From positions 59,788,501 to 59,852,500 of the forward strand of contig NC_133024.1 of assembly GCF_048771995.1 (NCBI RefSeq): DNA of 64,000 nucleotides, in the 5' to 3' direction. A model generated the notes under the pieces. That model did not search any database and was not told the DNA's origin. It worked only from the letters and a program-made list of their open reading frames with translations. How positions within the stretch are numbered: the stretch's first letter is position 1; each line of letters opens with the position of its first letter. This document shows, in pieces, positions 24,463-40,208 of this stretch. Both the position numbers and the translations under genes were made by a program. Source of the stretch: Taeniopygia guttata (taxonomy: Eukaryota; Chordata; Aves; Passeriformes; Estrildidae).

Positions 24463-27400
24463 GTCTTCTCGAACCTGATCTGCTTCTCACCATCAATGGG
24501 TATAGAAGCAAAGAGACCTCACTGGTTACAAACATGACCTGTCCACTCCTTGGAGTTTCCATTCCACACCTTCACTTCTTTTGCAGGGCAGATTTAACTC
24601 CAGTGCAGCTACAAGGAAGCCAGAGCTGCCTGCAGGCATGGAGGAGAATCACAGATCTCCCAGAAAATGCAGGGAGGTGCTCCCTCCTCTCATCTTATGG
24701 GATGACTACAGTGAAAATATAATCAGATTTCTTTCTCTTATTTAATAATCATCTGTCTTTTTTTCAAAAGTAAAGCATTGTCAGAAATTGTTTGCTTTAC
24801 CAAAATTCTTTATCTGTGGTGGATTATTTTGCCAAATAGGTTTTCAGAAATCCATTTTCACTACATTCATCAATATAAGCAATTTTCCTACATGAGCACT
24901 GGATCTGTACACATGCTTTAAGCAGAATTTGATCCTAAATGTGTCAACATTTTTTATTTTCTCTGAAGAACAGCTTTCATTGGGCAAGAACTATCAAAAG
25001 CAGCCTTTTAAGCAGTTGAATAACATGCCAATTAAGACATCAGTGATAAATGCCACAGACAATCTTACAAAACTTGGGAGAAAACATAATTTTCTGAACT
25101 GTAACCAATTTTGCAATTTTGCAATTTGATGTTGTTCCCAATATTTCCTGAGTGCTGCCCTTCTGCTCCCTCTGGGCAGCACCTTCAACCGCGCATGGTC
25201 ATCGCCCTCAGAGCTGCTTTGCAATGCTGCAAACCAACACCATCATTGGAATAACTGGGGATGAATGCTGCCATTTTTTTACACACTTGGGCCACGTCTG
25301 CCCCATCTGTCACAGAGCAAAAGTTGTTTTTGTACCCCCTGGCCACCTGCAGAGCATTGTCACTGCACAGCTGCTGAGCTGGTCTCTTCCCTGTTAATCT
25401 TCCTTTCAGCAGAGACTTAAATTTCTCACTGGTATTGGAGGGCACTGATGTGTCAAGATGTGTTTTTCTTTTATTCCTTTCAAAGCCATCCTTCCTATAT
25501 TAATATTAGCACTACATGAGTTTTCTAGTTCTTGGGTCAAGAGGGAAATTCTTCATTTCTCCTTAGGATACATCTACTGCCAAGGGAAAAATGTTGCTGC
25601 TTCTACCATCTCAATTTTGTCCTTTCACACAGCTGCATTAGGTATTCCCTGCCTTCCTCTGCTCGCTTATTAATGGAGGAGTTTATGGCAGTATCTCATG
25701 CCACTTCTCTGCAAATGTTATACCCCAGAGAGCATCTCCTTTAACTCTCACCAGCAAGCCAGCAGCTCAATAAAGGCACTTCACATTTTCATGCTGTTAC
25801 TTGATAAAGTAACTGCCATCATTTCCTATTCATAGTAGTTGCCTGGTGCCCAAATTACCATAAAGACCTATTGCTTTCAATTGCCAGCCTAACAGTGCCC
25901 ACCGGAGACTTCTGCTGCCCCAGGCACACCGGCTGGGGGGATGGACTGTTATCTGCATCAGTTGCCCGGTGTTGGAGAGAAGAAGCTCCTGGAGCCAGAA
26001 GGGATGCATGGAGGAGGCTCCTTTTCCTGCTGACAGCATAAGTAGCAGCTTCTTCAGAGGCCGCCTCTAACTCTGATAATGAGTTAGTGGTGTGAGGAAC
26101 TCTCTGTGGCTGGGAGACTTGCCTGAGAGGCTGTCTCTGCCCCTCTCTTCACTCCCAGAACCGTGCCAAGCTGGGGGAAGCAGCAGTGGGAATCCAGGCT
26201 GGTGGCAGCACAGCTGTCACCATTTAGTCTCCTCAGTGTGCTCTCAGCTCCAGTGCTGGTGTGTAATCAGAATGCTGGGGGCCTGCCAGAGTCCCAGTGG
26301 GCTTTTTCAGTCCAGCTGCTTTAGAACAGACACAGAGACACATGCAGGAGAACATGCAAAAGACAGATAGGTAGCAGGAAGGAGACAGACTCACTGGGTT
26401 CATATCAAATGGTTTTGGGGCTGCAGAGGAGCCCTAATGAACCATGTACTGCTGCTCCTGACTCCCACACAAAGGAGGAGGGCATGGAGGAAGAGCTGGA
26501 GGTCTGTATCCAAATGACAAGACAGATGTCCCTGCTCTTTTGGGTCACAAGAACGATAAATTATTCAGGTTGGGAATGGTTGGACAAGTATCTGAATTTC
26601 AGATCCCTTTTCTAAATTTCCAATCACTTTTCATAAGAGTTTCTGGGACAAATTACAGCTGTATCTTCCCTTGAAGTCCTTGTGAGACCAGGGGCCACCT
26701 TCACTGAGGGTCTCACCAGCTCCTGTCAGCTAAAGGCTCGTAGATCCCACAGATGACCACTGGCCAAGAAGCACATGTAGCCTTTCCAAATCTGTATTTA
26801 GTAATTTGAAAAATGTGCCTGCCAAAGCCAGTGTTTCTGAGGCATTGCTGAAAAGCTCAATTAGCTAATGGCACAGAGACTGGGAGCAATGAGGATGAGA
26901 GGCAGTGTTCAGTGCCAAGTGCTGTTAAGATGATTACCATGTCCCAGCGTGTCACCAGAAGTGCCTGTCCTGCATGAGCTGCACCCAGGAGCAGCTTGCT
27001 TGGAATGTGTCCTTTCACATCTGCATGAGTACCAAAGGCATCCTGGCAGCTGGTGGCATTTTCCCAGCCTACAGATAGCTTAGGTTGAGCCCACAGAGGT
27101 CAGAGACAGTGCAGGGACTCATCTGCCCAGGAACTGTACACAATAAAAGAGGTTGAACAAGAAGGGCCTCACCTGGAGGACCAGATCCTCTTTCTGTGCT
27201 CACATGTGATGCTCCCATGACACTTGTAGACAGGTACTTGATGGCAAAATTTCACTCTTAGACTATTTATTTCACCCTCAGGATAATCTCAGGAGGAAGA
27301 AAATGAGGTGGCTCCCCTCTGTCTCAGTCCTTCCTGAAACAAATTCTGGGGCCGTCCTTCAGCTCAATATACCCTTGTGATTATGCCGAATGGAGATGAA

Positions 27401-30400
27401 GCAGACCAATGATTGCCATCACCAGGTGTCCAGGGTAGTGAAAGCCTCCCAGCTCCCTCTGAGCTACATTCCACAGGGACTGTGTCTCCCTGCACCCCTG
27501 GATTAGCATCTCACAAGTCAGACACAGGCTGAGGTGTCCAGGATCCACATCACACAGCCCATCTGGCCTTGGATAATGTGGCAAATACCACAGCGAGAAA
27601 TGCTGGGGAGAGTTTTCCAAATATGGCCTCTTTTTACCTCTTGTTTGCATCCCAGGTGGAAGAGAAATCCTGTGCCATGTTTTAGGTATGGCTGGAGTCA
27701 TGGGCAGAGCAAAGGATGTTGGTAAAGCAGTGGAGAGGGGCAGAAGGTGAGAGTTAGGGGGCAGGAGTTTTGCCTATAAATAATTCACTTTCCTTGTGTG
27801 GTAGAAGGAGATATATCTGGAGTTATTAACCTTGGTTATAAGCCCTTAACTCACTATTTCCATGGAGCAAGACAGCACAACTTCCCTTTGTGCTGGTGGG
27901 CATGTCACCCAGCGTCCCTCTGGGCAGGTAATTCCTCACCATTATAGGCTTTCAACAGTGCTTGAAGTAAATTTAAAATATGTAGCACTGGAAATGACAA
28001 CAACCAAATGAATACTTGCAGCCACATCACATTCTTGGTTTCCCTGGGGAGAGCACTTTCAATATTTGACAGTGTTGCCTGTTTTGGGGCACAGCCACAT
28101 GACAGACCTTATTGCTTTTCTTCCTGTGTTTGTAAATGTAACTAAATTAATTTGATTTATATAGTCAATAAACAGGTGCTTCTGTCCCATGCTCTCAGAC
28201 ACAATTGTCAAGTGGACAGCTCCTGCAGCCACTTCTGCACCAATAACAGCAACATCTTTTAGTGGAAAATAATAATTTTGAGGGGCAGTGGTCCTAATTG
28301 CATAATGTCTTTATGGGGGCTCTGTTTTCCAGAGAGCAACTAATGTTTTTCACAACAAGATCAGTTATCATCCCTGGGGATACAGCCACCTCCTTCCTGG
28401 AATGCTTTTCATGCTGGAGGACGCTCACTGAAACCAAGAGCAATATTGTCAGCACAAATCCCAGCTGATACCATGTGTTCCTGGCTGTGTTACAGCCAAC
28501 TCCCCAGGGGCGAGCAGAGCCTGACCTTGGGCAGCCAGCAGAGACCAAGGCTGAAAGTTTCCAGCCTGGGATATAACTCTGCTGTTTTACACTGGAGGGA
28601 AAATTCCCAAAGTCTGCTCTCCAAGGTTTTTCCAGCAAAGTGACTACTTCAAGAGAAACATCTTGATGTGGAAGCATCCCTCTGCTGGCAGGAATAGCTG
28701 AGGGAGCCTTCCCAGTGTGATTTGTGTGCAGTAGCACTGGGACTAAAACTGTGTGTGTGTTGATCCTCGTGGCACACTGCACTCGAGCAGTAATTCAAAG
28801 CCTGATTTCCTTTCTTTGGGGGCTCAGTGTTTCAGCTGCTTTTTGACCTTTCTTACCAGGAGTCTAACCCTCAGTAAAACTGAGCATCCAGATGGCTCAA
28901 CACAAAACCCTAAAGCAAGTTCTCAAGACCATCCTGACTGTGTCCTGACCTATTACTAGAAAATAAACAGCCCCTGCAGATCTCTTGCCCATAATTAGCC
29001 AGCAGTCACCAAACTGCTCCTCCTCAAGCCCTTCCACCACTGCCACTTTCCCACTGAGCTGTCGCCCTCAATCAAAGAAAGCCCCAGCAAGCAGATGAGC
29101 CCTGACCTCCGGCCTCGAGGCCACCATGCTCCGGCTCAGGGGCTCTCAGGAGACTTCCTTCCACAATGCTCATTGGCTTACATTTTAAATGGCAATTTTA
29201 AAACTATGATACAGCTAACACTGAAAACATGACTTGTTTGAAAGCAATCCCTGTCACACAGCATAACAATGGTATGCCTCAGGGTTTACCTTGGTTTTGT
29301 TTTTGTTTGTTTTTTTTGTTTAATGTAAAGATATCAAATGATCAGCTGACTCTCACAGTGTTATTTCACCTCTCCATATGAAGCAAGCCCATCAGTCACA
29401 CTTTTCCTAATTACTCAGCAATCCCACTGAGATTCATTTATCTCCAAGGTTAAAATATGCCAGGCATTTAAAGTACAAACCAAATTATTGTATTAAAAGT
29501 TTGCCAGAAGGAGTATCAGCCTTTTATGGGTGTAAACTTCCCTGTTTGAATGATTCAGAAAGGTGGCTGTGATATACTCAGTTTAATTATTTCTTTCAGT
29601 GGCTTTATAAATGTCTTCTCTACTATCTACAAGCAGTGTACATCTCAATTATATATGACATGTTTGTTTTTAACCGAAAGCAAATCAATAAAGGGACTCC
29701 ACTTTTTATTTAATCTTACTGTTGGATGGCTGCACACAACCTAAAACCCCATGAATATAAGTTCAATCATAAAAATCCAAACAGATACTTAACAAAGCAT
29801 AAAAAATAGATGCCAAATCTTTGTTTTTTGGAATTAGGCTATAAACCATGCCCCTGCATCTGAAATGCAAAGTAGCAGAACTGGAGGATAAGGCATGAAA
29901 CAGCATCTCCTGGCATGGTGGCTTTTAATCAAAGTCCAAGAGGAGTCATCCTGCCTCAGAGAACACCTATCAGCCATCCTGGCCCATGACCCATCATAAG
30001 AAAGGAGGAGCTGGAACAAAATGCAGTCTCAAAATTCAGATTGAGAAATTTTTTTCCTCAAATTTTCATTCTTCAATTTTTTTTTTTCTAATCCAAATAT
30101 CATTCCGCCCCTGGTCCAGTGTGCAGCCTGGGAGTTGCCACCTTGTCTGCAATTCTGCTGTGCCTGCTGTGGGTGAGATGTTCCAGTGCACAAGCACAAG
30201 TGGGACAAAGTCATGACAGAGGACCTCACTCCCCTGGTGATCTTGGCTCCTGAATACATTTCCTTTTAGCAAAGAAAATAAGCACATTTTGTTCCTCCAA
30301 AGCACCACTGGAGCAGGCTTGGCCACCCTGTGTCTCTTGGCCCTTTGGTGACTGGCTGAGCCTGCCTGGGGCTGAAGCCCTTCATCAGGAGGGCAGAGGT

Positions 30401-33400
30401 GTGGGCTTGGGGACAGCATGGTCACATCCCTATGGCAAGATCTGGCATAGAGTGAGCTTGGTGCTCCAGGGTGAGGCAGGCACCCATGGCACCCTAATCT
30501 CACCTGCAGAGGCACTGAGACTACACATGGGGGTCCTCAAGCCCCCTGGGAAATCAAACCTCTCCCAGCCCATGCATTTTTCACAATCACAGTCCCATCC
30601 ATGTCCAACTGGCAGTCTTGGAGTGGTGATGTCTCGTCTCCTGTCACTTGTCTGGGTGTAGCCACATCCATGAGTGAGAGGGGCTTCTCTGCCTCAAAGG
30701 CCAGGGCAAGGAAAGTGAGGGAGGAGGAACACAGATTAATTCACACCTAGTTGCTCTTTCTAGTAGTACTGGTTTCCATCATGAGAAAAGTGAGCAAAGA
30801 AAAGAACTTAAATGGATTTTGGTTCTTGTACATCTGATTTTCCACTGTTTGAAGATCTCATCCACTAATTTCTCCTGGAGAAGAAAAAGTCTTTGTAGAT
30901 GGTTGTCCAAGGCTTTGTGATTGATGTAATCAGAGCCCGGATGGGTGTTGATCTGTGTTAGAATGTCAGTCTCATTTGCAGGTAACCTGGGACAGATCCA
31001 CTCCACTTCACTTTATTGGGCTGTAGGGAAGTCAGATCTGTTTGGTATTTCACTTTGTTACTGGCAGAGATGCCCTCAGGGCACTGTATCAATTTGGAAG
31101 TACTTAGTCACTGCTCCCTTTTAACCCTCTGTTCCACCAGGATATTTCAATGTCATAAGTTAAATAAACTGTATCTGGTGGCTGACTGGGATAAATAGCA
31201 ATTTCCTTAGCTAGTGGATCCTAATTAACCTGGTGTGAGTAAGGCAGACGAACATATCCTGGTGATATTGTGATTTCACATTGATATTTCAGCTGAGGAT
31301 CTCAGGGATCTTTATGTGACAGGGCAGACGACCAGGCAGGGGGGTGGGTTGACATTGAGTATGAGGGTGTCCTTCTGTGGATGGTCACAGGGGTGGAGTG
31401 ACCCACGTCTGCCTACAGCAGAAGCCTGGGCAAGTCCTGGAAATTTCCCTCATTTCGGTGCTCTACTTCCGTTCCCAGCTCCTGCCTTCTCCTGCTTCCT
31501 AGAGTCAGAAGTATATGGGGAATCTGTTAGTTTGTTTTCCCCTGACACCAGAGCACCATGAAATTCCACTGCTCTCCATGACATTTAAATGCTGACAGCC
31601 TTCTGCAGGGGCTGAGCCAAGGAGTGCTGACCCTTTGACCATGCACTGACCCTCCGACCACAGCACCACCTCAGCTGGCAGAGAGGGAGAGGGAACTTGG
31701 GCAGAAGGAGGCAAAACAATTGGAAATGAAACAGGGTAAGAAAGGAGCTAAGGCTTATGTGTGACTAGATCTGCCAGAGTGGTGAAGAAAATTGTCCCTG
31801 ATGTTTTCCAGTGAAAATCAGCATTTGCACTCAATACGCATTTTCAAGTACATGATTATTTTAATAATTTTTCATGATCTGAAAAGTTTTGATTGTCAAG
31901 AAACTCCCAAATTTTTCTGTTTTGTAACCTATGGGTTTCTCATGCAGAAACTTTCAAATCAGCACAGACAACGGAAGTCCCTAATTCTAGAGGGAAAAGA
32001 CTTCCATCAGCTCTGGCTGCAGCCTAGAATCAACCCTGAAGATAGTACCCAAGAGAAATCTCCCATCTTATCTGCTCAACTCAGTGTCAAGGAAAACTTT
32101 TCCCTTGTTCAGGGCTGCAGAGTAGGCTTCCTCCTGCGTTCTCACAAGAGGGAGTAACTGTTACACCACAAAGAAAAGGGAAGAGGCAATGACACCAGGT
32201 CCTGTGTCAAGGTCAGCCACCTTCTAGACTCTTACAGGAAATACTGAGAGAGGAGAGAAGTAGATTCCTCTTGCAGCATCTTTCAATGCATTTTTCTGCT
32301 TGAATCACATTTTCATGAAAGTTGGGTGAGGAAAAGCCCAGAAGAGAGGGGCAGTAAAACTGGAATGTGTAGCAAATACTAACAAGAGAATATATTAAGA
32401 GGGTTTAAATGGGCAGCTTGCACACAAAACATTTTAAATCTGATGGTAAATGACAACTCTGTTCCTTTGTGCCTTATTATTAAATCGTGTTGGATTAATT
32501 CGACATTAAGTGGTATTTCTGTCTCTCTCCTCTGCCACATGGATGCATCATTCCCATGAAACACTGTGTTTCACTTCTGCCTCAACCGGCAGAGTGGGAC
32601 CAGCTTCTGTTTGCAGAGGTAAAAAGTAGTTTTCTCTTCCCTACTGCTTTCACAGACTGTTTTCCTCAATACTATATAGGAAAAAAAAATTCTACAAAAT
32701 AGGGATATTGACTGTTCAGATTTCAGCTTGGCTGCTTGTGTTCTTCCTCATCAAAATGAGACTATCTTGGAGAAATTTCTCGCTTATGAAGATTGCAGTG
32801 TGCTGCTACCAGACAGAATTGTGATGTTCCACCTTGGAGAACACAACAATTAAGATATAGCTCTTCTGGACACATTTTCTCAGGTGCTCTGGGATGTCTT
32901 GGTATATAAGGAATAACAGGCCTCAGTTGCACGCAGAAACAAGCATCCTTTAAGAAAGGTCACTTTTCTTACAGCCATACTGAAGAGTGAAAGGAACAGC
33001 CCTGAGAGCTGTGTTGCTCCTTTGAAAGTGACCCTAGAACTGTAAACCAAAAGCCATGGATTCTCTGCGAGATTTTCCACTGATCTCAGTCATCTGGAAA
33101 ACTTTCAGTTATTCTGCTCTAGACCTCAAAGCTGAACTAAAAATAATGATAATAAAAAAAACTAAATAGCAGCAATTCCTGGAAATTCTCCTGAGCTTTC
33201 TGGTATGGTCCTAGTAACAAGTATCAGGAAGCAGAGAACAATTACATAAAGCATTTGACATTGATTGAATGTATAGACTGGTGGTGCCTCAACCCCTGTT
33301 TTAATCTTTCCATTACCTATGACATTTTTTTACAGAGAAAGTCTTATTATTTAGAAAACAATTTCTTGCAGCCTTCAAATAGATGAGAAGCTGCAGCATC

Positions 33401-36400
33401 TTAATGGAAGGCAAATTACTGGTGCTTTCACAGCCACAGCCTCTCCCTGGTCTGATGGAAAGGTTAACCATTTAGCACCTCCTCTCTCTGAACACTGCTC
33501 TCCATGAACGCGAATTTGGCAGAATTTGCCACAGTGTATTCTGTACTGGGAAAAGCTTCTCCACGCATGCTGTGAGGGGTAGTTATTTCATGCCAAAGGG
33601 ATGAAATAACTAATAAATTAACAAATTTTCAGTGGTGGGGAATTCCTATATGGAGGTAGCATCTGATAGGGGAACAACTTGCAGGGAGCCAATGGCCTCA
33701 GTCCCAGGGGCTGCCACCCCTAGTTGCCCAATGACCACACAAATTCATGTGGTCTGTCCCCACCTCCCTCCCCCGAAGCAGATGGGCAATTACACTTGAG
33801 CACCAAAATCGGATTCCAGCTGAGGTGTCTAGGTGGGAAAGGCAATTCCTTTAATCCACTAAGCTACTTTAGTTCCCCGTCTTTATCTGAAACTCACAGA
33901 CAGAAAGTGTCACTGGGAACTTGATGGACTGAACTACTGAATGCAATCAGCATTTCAGGGTGCAAATTGGGGTTTCTTGGTTACCTTGTTTAAAAGGGAA
34001 ACAGCCAAGAAAAAAGAAAAACATTTTATTACAACACTCTATCGGATGTTGGAGGCAGCATTTTGGAACCAAATCAGACAATCTATGCAGGTCCAAAAAG
34101 CATCTCAGCATAGGATGGGGAGAACAGAGCGATGTGGGGTGTTTAGTCTGAAAATGGCTGCAGGCCTGAAAGTCTGTCTGCTCTTAAAAGCAAAGCAAAT
34201 TCACCACAAACGCTAAAATACATGGAGCTGGTTAAGTCCATCGGACTGCTAGCAGACACCGTGTGACATGTTGATTTTCCTGTCTCTCCCTGTTATTTGG
34301 TAAACCACAGAGGCTTCCCACACCTCCACCCTGAATCCAGCTGTCACAGATCCAATTTTGGGAGTGCACTGGCATCGCAGCACTTTGATGACTGCAAGCA
34401 GTGCGATGCATAATGAAAGTCACTTTCAGCATCGGGCTTTTAAAGCTCCCCCCAGCTCTTATTGTTCTTAGATTTTGGCATGAGGGAACTCCTCTGACAA
34501 GAGGGAATGCTCAAACTCACCTCTAGCTCTTCCTGTGGGTGGGCAGCAGGTGTGAGGCTCGGGTGATTCCTCCCTCCCTCTGTCCTGCATCCTCGGGCCA
34601 TCTTGGCCCAAAATTTCCACATGAAAGTCACAGAGGGACTAAGGAGAATTTGGGAAAGGATGAGGAGCTGGCATTGAACAGGGCAGGGGGCTCTCAGCTG
34701 AAACTGCTGCAGCAGCACCCTGACCCCAAGGCTGAGGCTTGGGATGTCACATTCCCACCTCAGGCCCCTGCTCAAAGACATCTCAAAGCCTTCACCCCAT
34801 GTCTCAAAACCTCCCTTTCCCACCCCCACCACACCAGTCAGCTTGACACAAAACTTAAAATGCTTCATTACCCTTCATGAGGTTATTAAAGGCAATAAAG
34901 TAAGGAACTCTGGGAGGGGAAGGTTACTTCCAGTGCCACTAAAGCAGGGAGGAGTCTAACAGCTGAACAACATGCCCCCATAAGGCTTTGAAAGTCAAAG
35001 GCAGGGGCACATTTGCCTTTGTAATCCATTCAGGCATTTTATTCCATAAAGAGTCCATTCTACGTTTTGCTCTGACACGCCGACCATGTGCCAGGGCTCC
35101 CCATTTGTCCTCTTTATTCACGGGATCAGGAGATGGCTGCTCTTGGACAGCTTCACCCCTGCTTGTGCTTTACTGGGGAACAGCCCCTGTGCCCATCAAG
35201 TCCATTTCCAAACAGTGGTCATTACTCAGTTTCCCTTCATCCATCTCTCCTTACATCCTTCTCTGTACACATGCAGTGCTGGGGCTTTTGTCCTACTATG
35301 TTTTCCCTCTTACTCCTTTTTCCTCTGGAAATTTACACCTGGTGAAGTTTCTGGCTCTTCTCTCACCTTCAGGTCAGATCTTTGCTCTTCCTTGGGCAAC
35401 AGTTCCCAGTCTAGGACACAACTGAGGAGACAGGACAGTGGCACCCTAGAGAAGAGACCACAACTACTTGGAGAACTATCTCCTATTTGTGCAGCCCTGA
35501 CTCCGGATCCAGACCCGAGGACATCAGAGCTCTCCCTGTGTTTCTCTCGTCATCCTTGCAGGGTGTTTCCTAACCTCATGGCTGTTACAATCATACCCCC
35601 AAAACTGAGATGTACCACAGTTTAGAGGGAGTTCATTGCACAGCCCTTCCCAGGGGATGCAGGGCACGGCTGACTGGTGGTTACTGGTAACAACCACGTG
35701 TGTGAGAGCCAGGAGTAAATTGAAGGCCCCCTTGAAAACAGGGGAAACAGATGTTCAGAAGGCTCACACTCCTCATCATTGATTTCAGAATGTAAATGCC
35801 TGATAATTCCTCATTTTATTACCCAGCCTCACAGTTAGTGTCAGGGGATCATGTAGGGATGCTTCATACATCAGTTCTGAAGGTCACAGCAGTGGTGGGA
35901 ACATACGCAAACAGGAGAGAGAATAGGAAGCAGGGGACCATTTTTGCAGTGGTTGGAAACAAAAGAGTGTCCTGAGCAACTGAGAAAATGAAATATCAGG
36001 GTCTGAAAGCAAAGAGGGAAAGAGAGAGACCTGTCCTGGCCAAACAGGACTACTGAAGTCTAAGATTATCCTCAGCTGGATTCCTGATCATGGTGTCCAG
36101 ATTTTTATCAGTAAAAAGACACAGCATTTTTTTGCTTAAAAAGAATTTTGTAAAAGACAAGTCCCTGAATCTAACATGGCTTTATTGGAGCTAGGTCTGT
36201 CCTGGAAAGCAAATTATTTTTCTCTGTGTAGATTTTTACTATCTGATGAAAAGAAAATTCACAATATCTGCTCTAAAATTTTCTAACTCTTGCACCTTTC
36301 TTTTCCAGGCATTTACTTGTACTCTTTTCACCTGCTTTTCCTTTTCATCTTTCCTTTCCTCTCTTCCCAAGCACTTTTCAGACACAGCTGACAGTGCTTA

Positions 36401-39400
36401 GGATCACAGATTAAGATGTGGTGGTGAACTGGAAGGGGATGAGGTTTTGAACTCTCCGACCTTGTTACTGACTCCCACACTGAAGCACACACTCACTTGG
36501 GATCTAACTCCTTCTCTGCAGAAAGGATTCTGCAAGAATAACATTGATAAGGAGATTTTACTGAGGACAACATGTGGACAATTTTATGGTGCTGTGTCTA
36601 GAAGGTTCCTGCATTTACTGCAGCAGCTCAGCTGGCCTCTGCTGCAGAAAGAGGGACTTGGTATTGCTCATGGAGGAAGGAGCAATGCAAAGCGAGACTA
36701 GAAGACACGGGACATGGAATGGGTCCCACAGCCGACAGCACGAAGGAGTGGCTTACTGGGCCTTGTTGCACAATGGGAAACACTGGACCTTGATGCACAG
36801 CAGGAAGCATCACTGTTGATAATATTAAAGCTGGATTTACAATGCAAAGGCTTAACTAGTGAGCTGTATTTCCATGCAAATGGATTTCTATGAATGCATG
36901 TATGGAAAAACAGCAGCATGGATGAGTGGAGCAGAGCTGAGGCAGGCAAGCACATCCAGCATGAGCAATTTACTGTGTTGGGAGACCAGTGGAAACGCCT
37001 CTCATGTCCTCTTAATGTCTAGAGTTTGGCTTAATAAGCATAGAAAACATGCATATTTATTCTAACCTTTTGCAGTGCTTACTGAGGATAGGTCAAACGT
37101 ATCTTTGAAGACAGCATGACCACAGCAGTATTCCTCAGGGATGTAATACAAAGGCACCTCTAAGTTTTCCACTCAACAGACCTCTGTATATCATCATGGA
37201 CACTTCTCCACGTTTGAAATGCAGCCTTTTAATAACCATGAAGCAACTGGAAATAATAAATGAGAAAATGCCTGACTAGAGCAATATTAATTATCTGTAA
37301 CAAAACCAATGTTTGCACTGCAGCCAATATGATGTTGTACATGTAACATTTGCTTTGGTTACTGCATTAAAAGGTCAGCATGAAATGAGGGGTAGAAAAC
37401 CATCTCTGGTTTGCGAACATGTGCTGTAGACAGTCAGGAGTGAGTTATTACAGCCCTTATCCTGATGTTTAAAAAAGCACAGGGATATGTTATTCTAATC
37501 ACTCACATTTATGAATTTCAGCTCAAACTGACCAAACAGAAATCATGTGCACATGTACAGACTACTTCTGATTAGCAGCTAAGGCCCATTCCTAAAAAGA
37601 CCACGGGCACAGAGAAACTCTGCAGCTGTGCCTACAACCAGGATAACATCTTGGCAGGGAACAAACTTCCATTATCCTTGAGGAATAAAATATGCACAGT
37701 AATCAGGCAAGGGAGATGTCCAATGTACAGTTAATTTTGGTGAGGCATATTGATAATTTGTAGTAATTTGTACTAGTAATGAAGTGAGGCAATATTTAGA
37801 GGTCTCCAAGGGTTTGCTAATCAAGAAGGTTTTGCCTTGGTGCTTCAATGTGATGCATTAGAGACTACATAGACAACACAGAGAAACCAGTCCATGGACC
37901 ACTAAGGGATGATCTCTGCTTATGACCACATTCCTGAAGTGCAAGACTCTTATCAGTATTCAAGTGCGCCTACTAAAAGACCATGAAAGAAACCTGTGAG
38001 ATGTCAAAGGCTGATCACAGAGGAGTCAGGCCTGCAAGGATTTGACCTCACCTGGACACACCCAGGTTTTGCCAAGGGGATGTGTGCAGAATATTAAACA
38101 TGAAGCCAGCAAGAATTCAAGCAAGATAAAACCCAAACATCAAAAATACAGGTATGCGTGAATGCATTTTTGTCACATTGCCACTTTATAAATTCTCTGC
38201 CTAGTCCTTTTTGAGATAATTTCATACAAAACAAATGTAATCACACATTGAATGTGATATTCAGATCATGGGATGCAGGCACACAGAGTCAACACCTCTG
38301 AGTGGGGAAATGACTCTAGTAACAGACCAGTATCCTTTCTGAATTACTAACACCAGACATTCAAGGACAAATTATTCCTTTCCAACCTTCCTTTTTATGG
38401 AATTTTTCTCTTCTCCCAAAAGACGTAACGTGTGTGTTAAAAGGGAGCTCAAGGCAGTAGGTAACTTCTTGTGCTGGGAATTATAATGCCTTCCAAAACA
38501 AATGTTTAATATTAAGTATGGGCACCTTGCTCCATGGCTAAAACCTGAGCACTCACTGCTAAAAATGCTGTGAAGCACAAGGGCAATCTGGTCACACTGC
38601 CTTTTACTGTGGCATCAAATTGTATCAAGCAGAGGGTTTATCCACCTCATTAATATGAAGGGATTTTTGATCTTGCTTGTCTTTTTGGGATAAGCAGATG
38701 ACATCAGAGTTTGTGTCAGATTCTGCCTTCCTGATCAGTGGAACCTGCCTCCTTCAGATAAGTGTGACAAGTTCAATTTATGCCACAACAGAACAGTGAT
38801 GAAAAACACTGAATCTAAATAAGAATTTTGACAAAGCTTTCTTACCAGAAGTGGAAAGAGCACAGTAATTCATACACGCATGTACACTCAGTCGTCCATC
38901 CACACCCACTGAACCTTACGACATTATTAATAGAAATGTTTGGCTTTGTTATTTTTAATGCCTAAAATATCTTCTTTGTTGGATGGCTAACTTTAATGTC
39001 ATATTGGCCTCAGATTTCCCCTCAAGGGAACTTGCAATCTGTGCTAGCAACCCAGTTCAACAGAGAGGCTCATTTAACACTTTTATTAGCTCTGTACAAA
39101 GATTAATTAAGCAATGATCTCTTCCAAACAGTGCCTCATCAGTGGTTAATAACATGTTTGTTAGTTAAATTCCTAAGGCTAGATCCATGATGGGGAATGT
39201 TCTAGTGTGCTGATTAACTGTTTTAGCAATTGTTAAAGGTTTTATTCTCAATGTAAATTGTACTTCAGGATTTGCAACAGGACCAGTATTCATAAATTTT
39301 TATCTGGGAAAAAAAAAGTAAATTTAACCATGTAGATAGAAAGTCGGTCATTTAACCAGTGGGGGTCTAAGACTCAATTAGAAAGAAAGCCATATTAAAG

Positions 39401-40205
39401 ATTACTATATCTCTAAAATAGTCTTTGCAATATTCTTTACAATGCATTTTAAGACATGCCTAAGATTTCGGCTGGCTTTTTGATCGTTTTTGTTTAAAAC
39501 AGCTTTCTATTGCCATCTAGTAACCCTTCCATGACTCCTTTTCCAGCAAGCTTCTGTGCAGCTGCCAGCCTACAAACAGCAGCACATGTCAGCACTACAG
39601 GGATGGAGCAAGCCAGTGGTGACAGCTAAGAAATAATTGGAATCAGGCTATATATTGCTCTGTCCACCACTAATGCAGGTCAAAAGCAACATGAAATTTA
39701 ATTTTGTAAGTCTGGAAAGAAACTTTCCCAGCTCTCAATCAATGAATCACAAAGCTACCGTAGTCTTGAAAAAGCAAGAGGAAAAAAACCCCAACACTTC
39801 AAATTAATTTAGGGTTACATTGACTTCTCCTCCATTCCTTTATGGGACCGTGTCAGCATTTATCAGATTAATGTCTGCAGATAAAATATTCCTTTTGTAG
39901 TTGCAGACCTTGGGATTTTGTGCTGTGCTTTAAAACACTGTCATCACTTAAATCCGCTTAAAGGTGCTGATTGCAAACATGCTTAGGATACCTCTGCCCA
40001 CAGGCAGCCTGAGGTGTGACAACCCCCTGGGCCATGGCCAACATGTTGGTGCTTCTCATTGGAGCTGTGCAGGGCCAGGAGAAGCACACTGAGCCCATGG
40101 CTCCTCCATGGCACCAAGACCATCACACGGGCTCAAGCACGATGGCAGTAACTCCACTGCCTGTGTCACATGGTCAGATCAGAGAAATTACCCTGTGGAA
40201 ACTGT

Positions 40206-40208
<3 letters not shown>

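Noticed and set aside
24345..24722. 125-codon frame with a poly-Ser run
   Set aside because: The run is the CCT microsatellite read in frame. The flanks have no coding features.
28294..28782. 162-codon minus-strand frame with a hydrophobic segment
   Set aside because: It begins with GTG instead of ATG, has no recognised similarity, no promoter or splice context, and lies in ordinary intergenic sequence.
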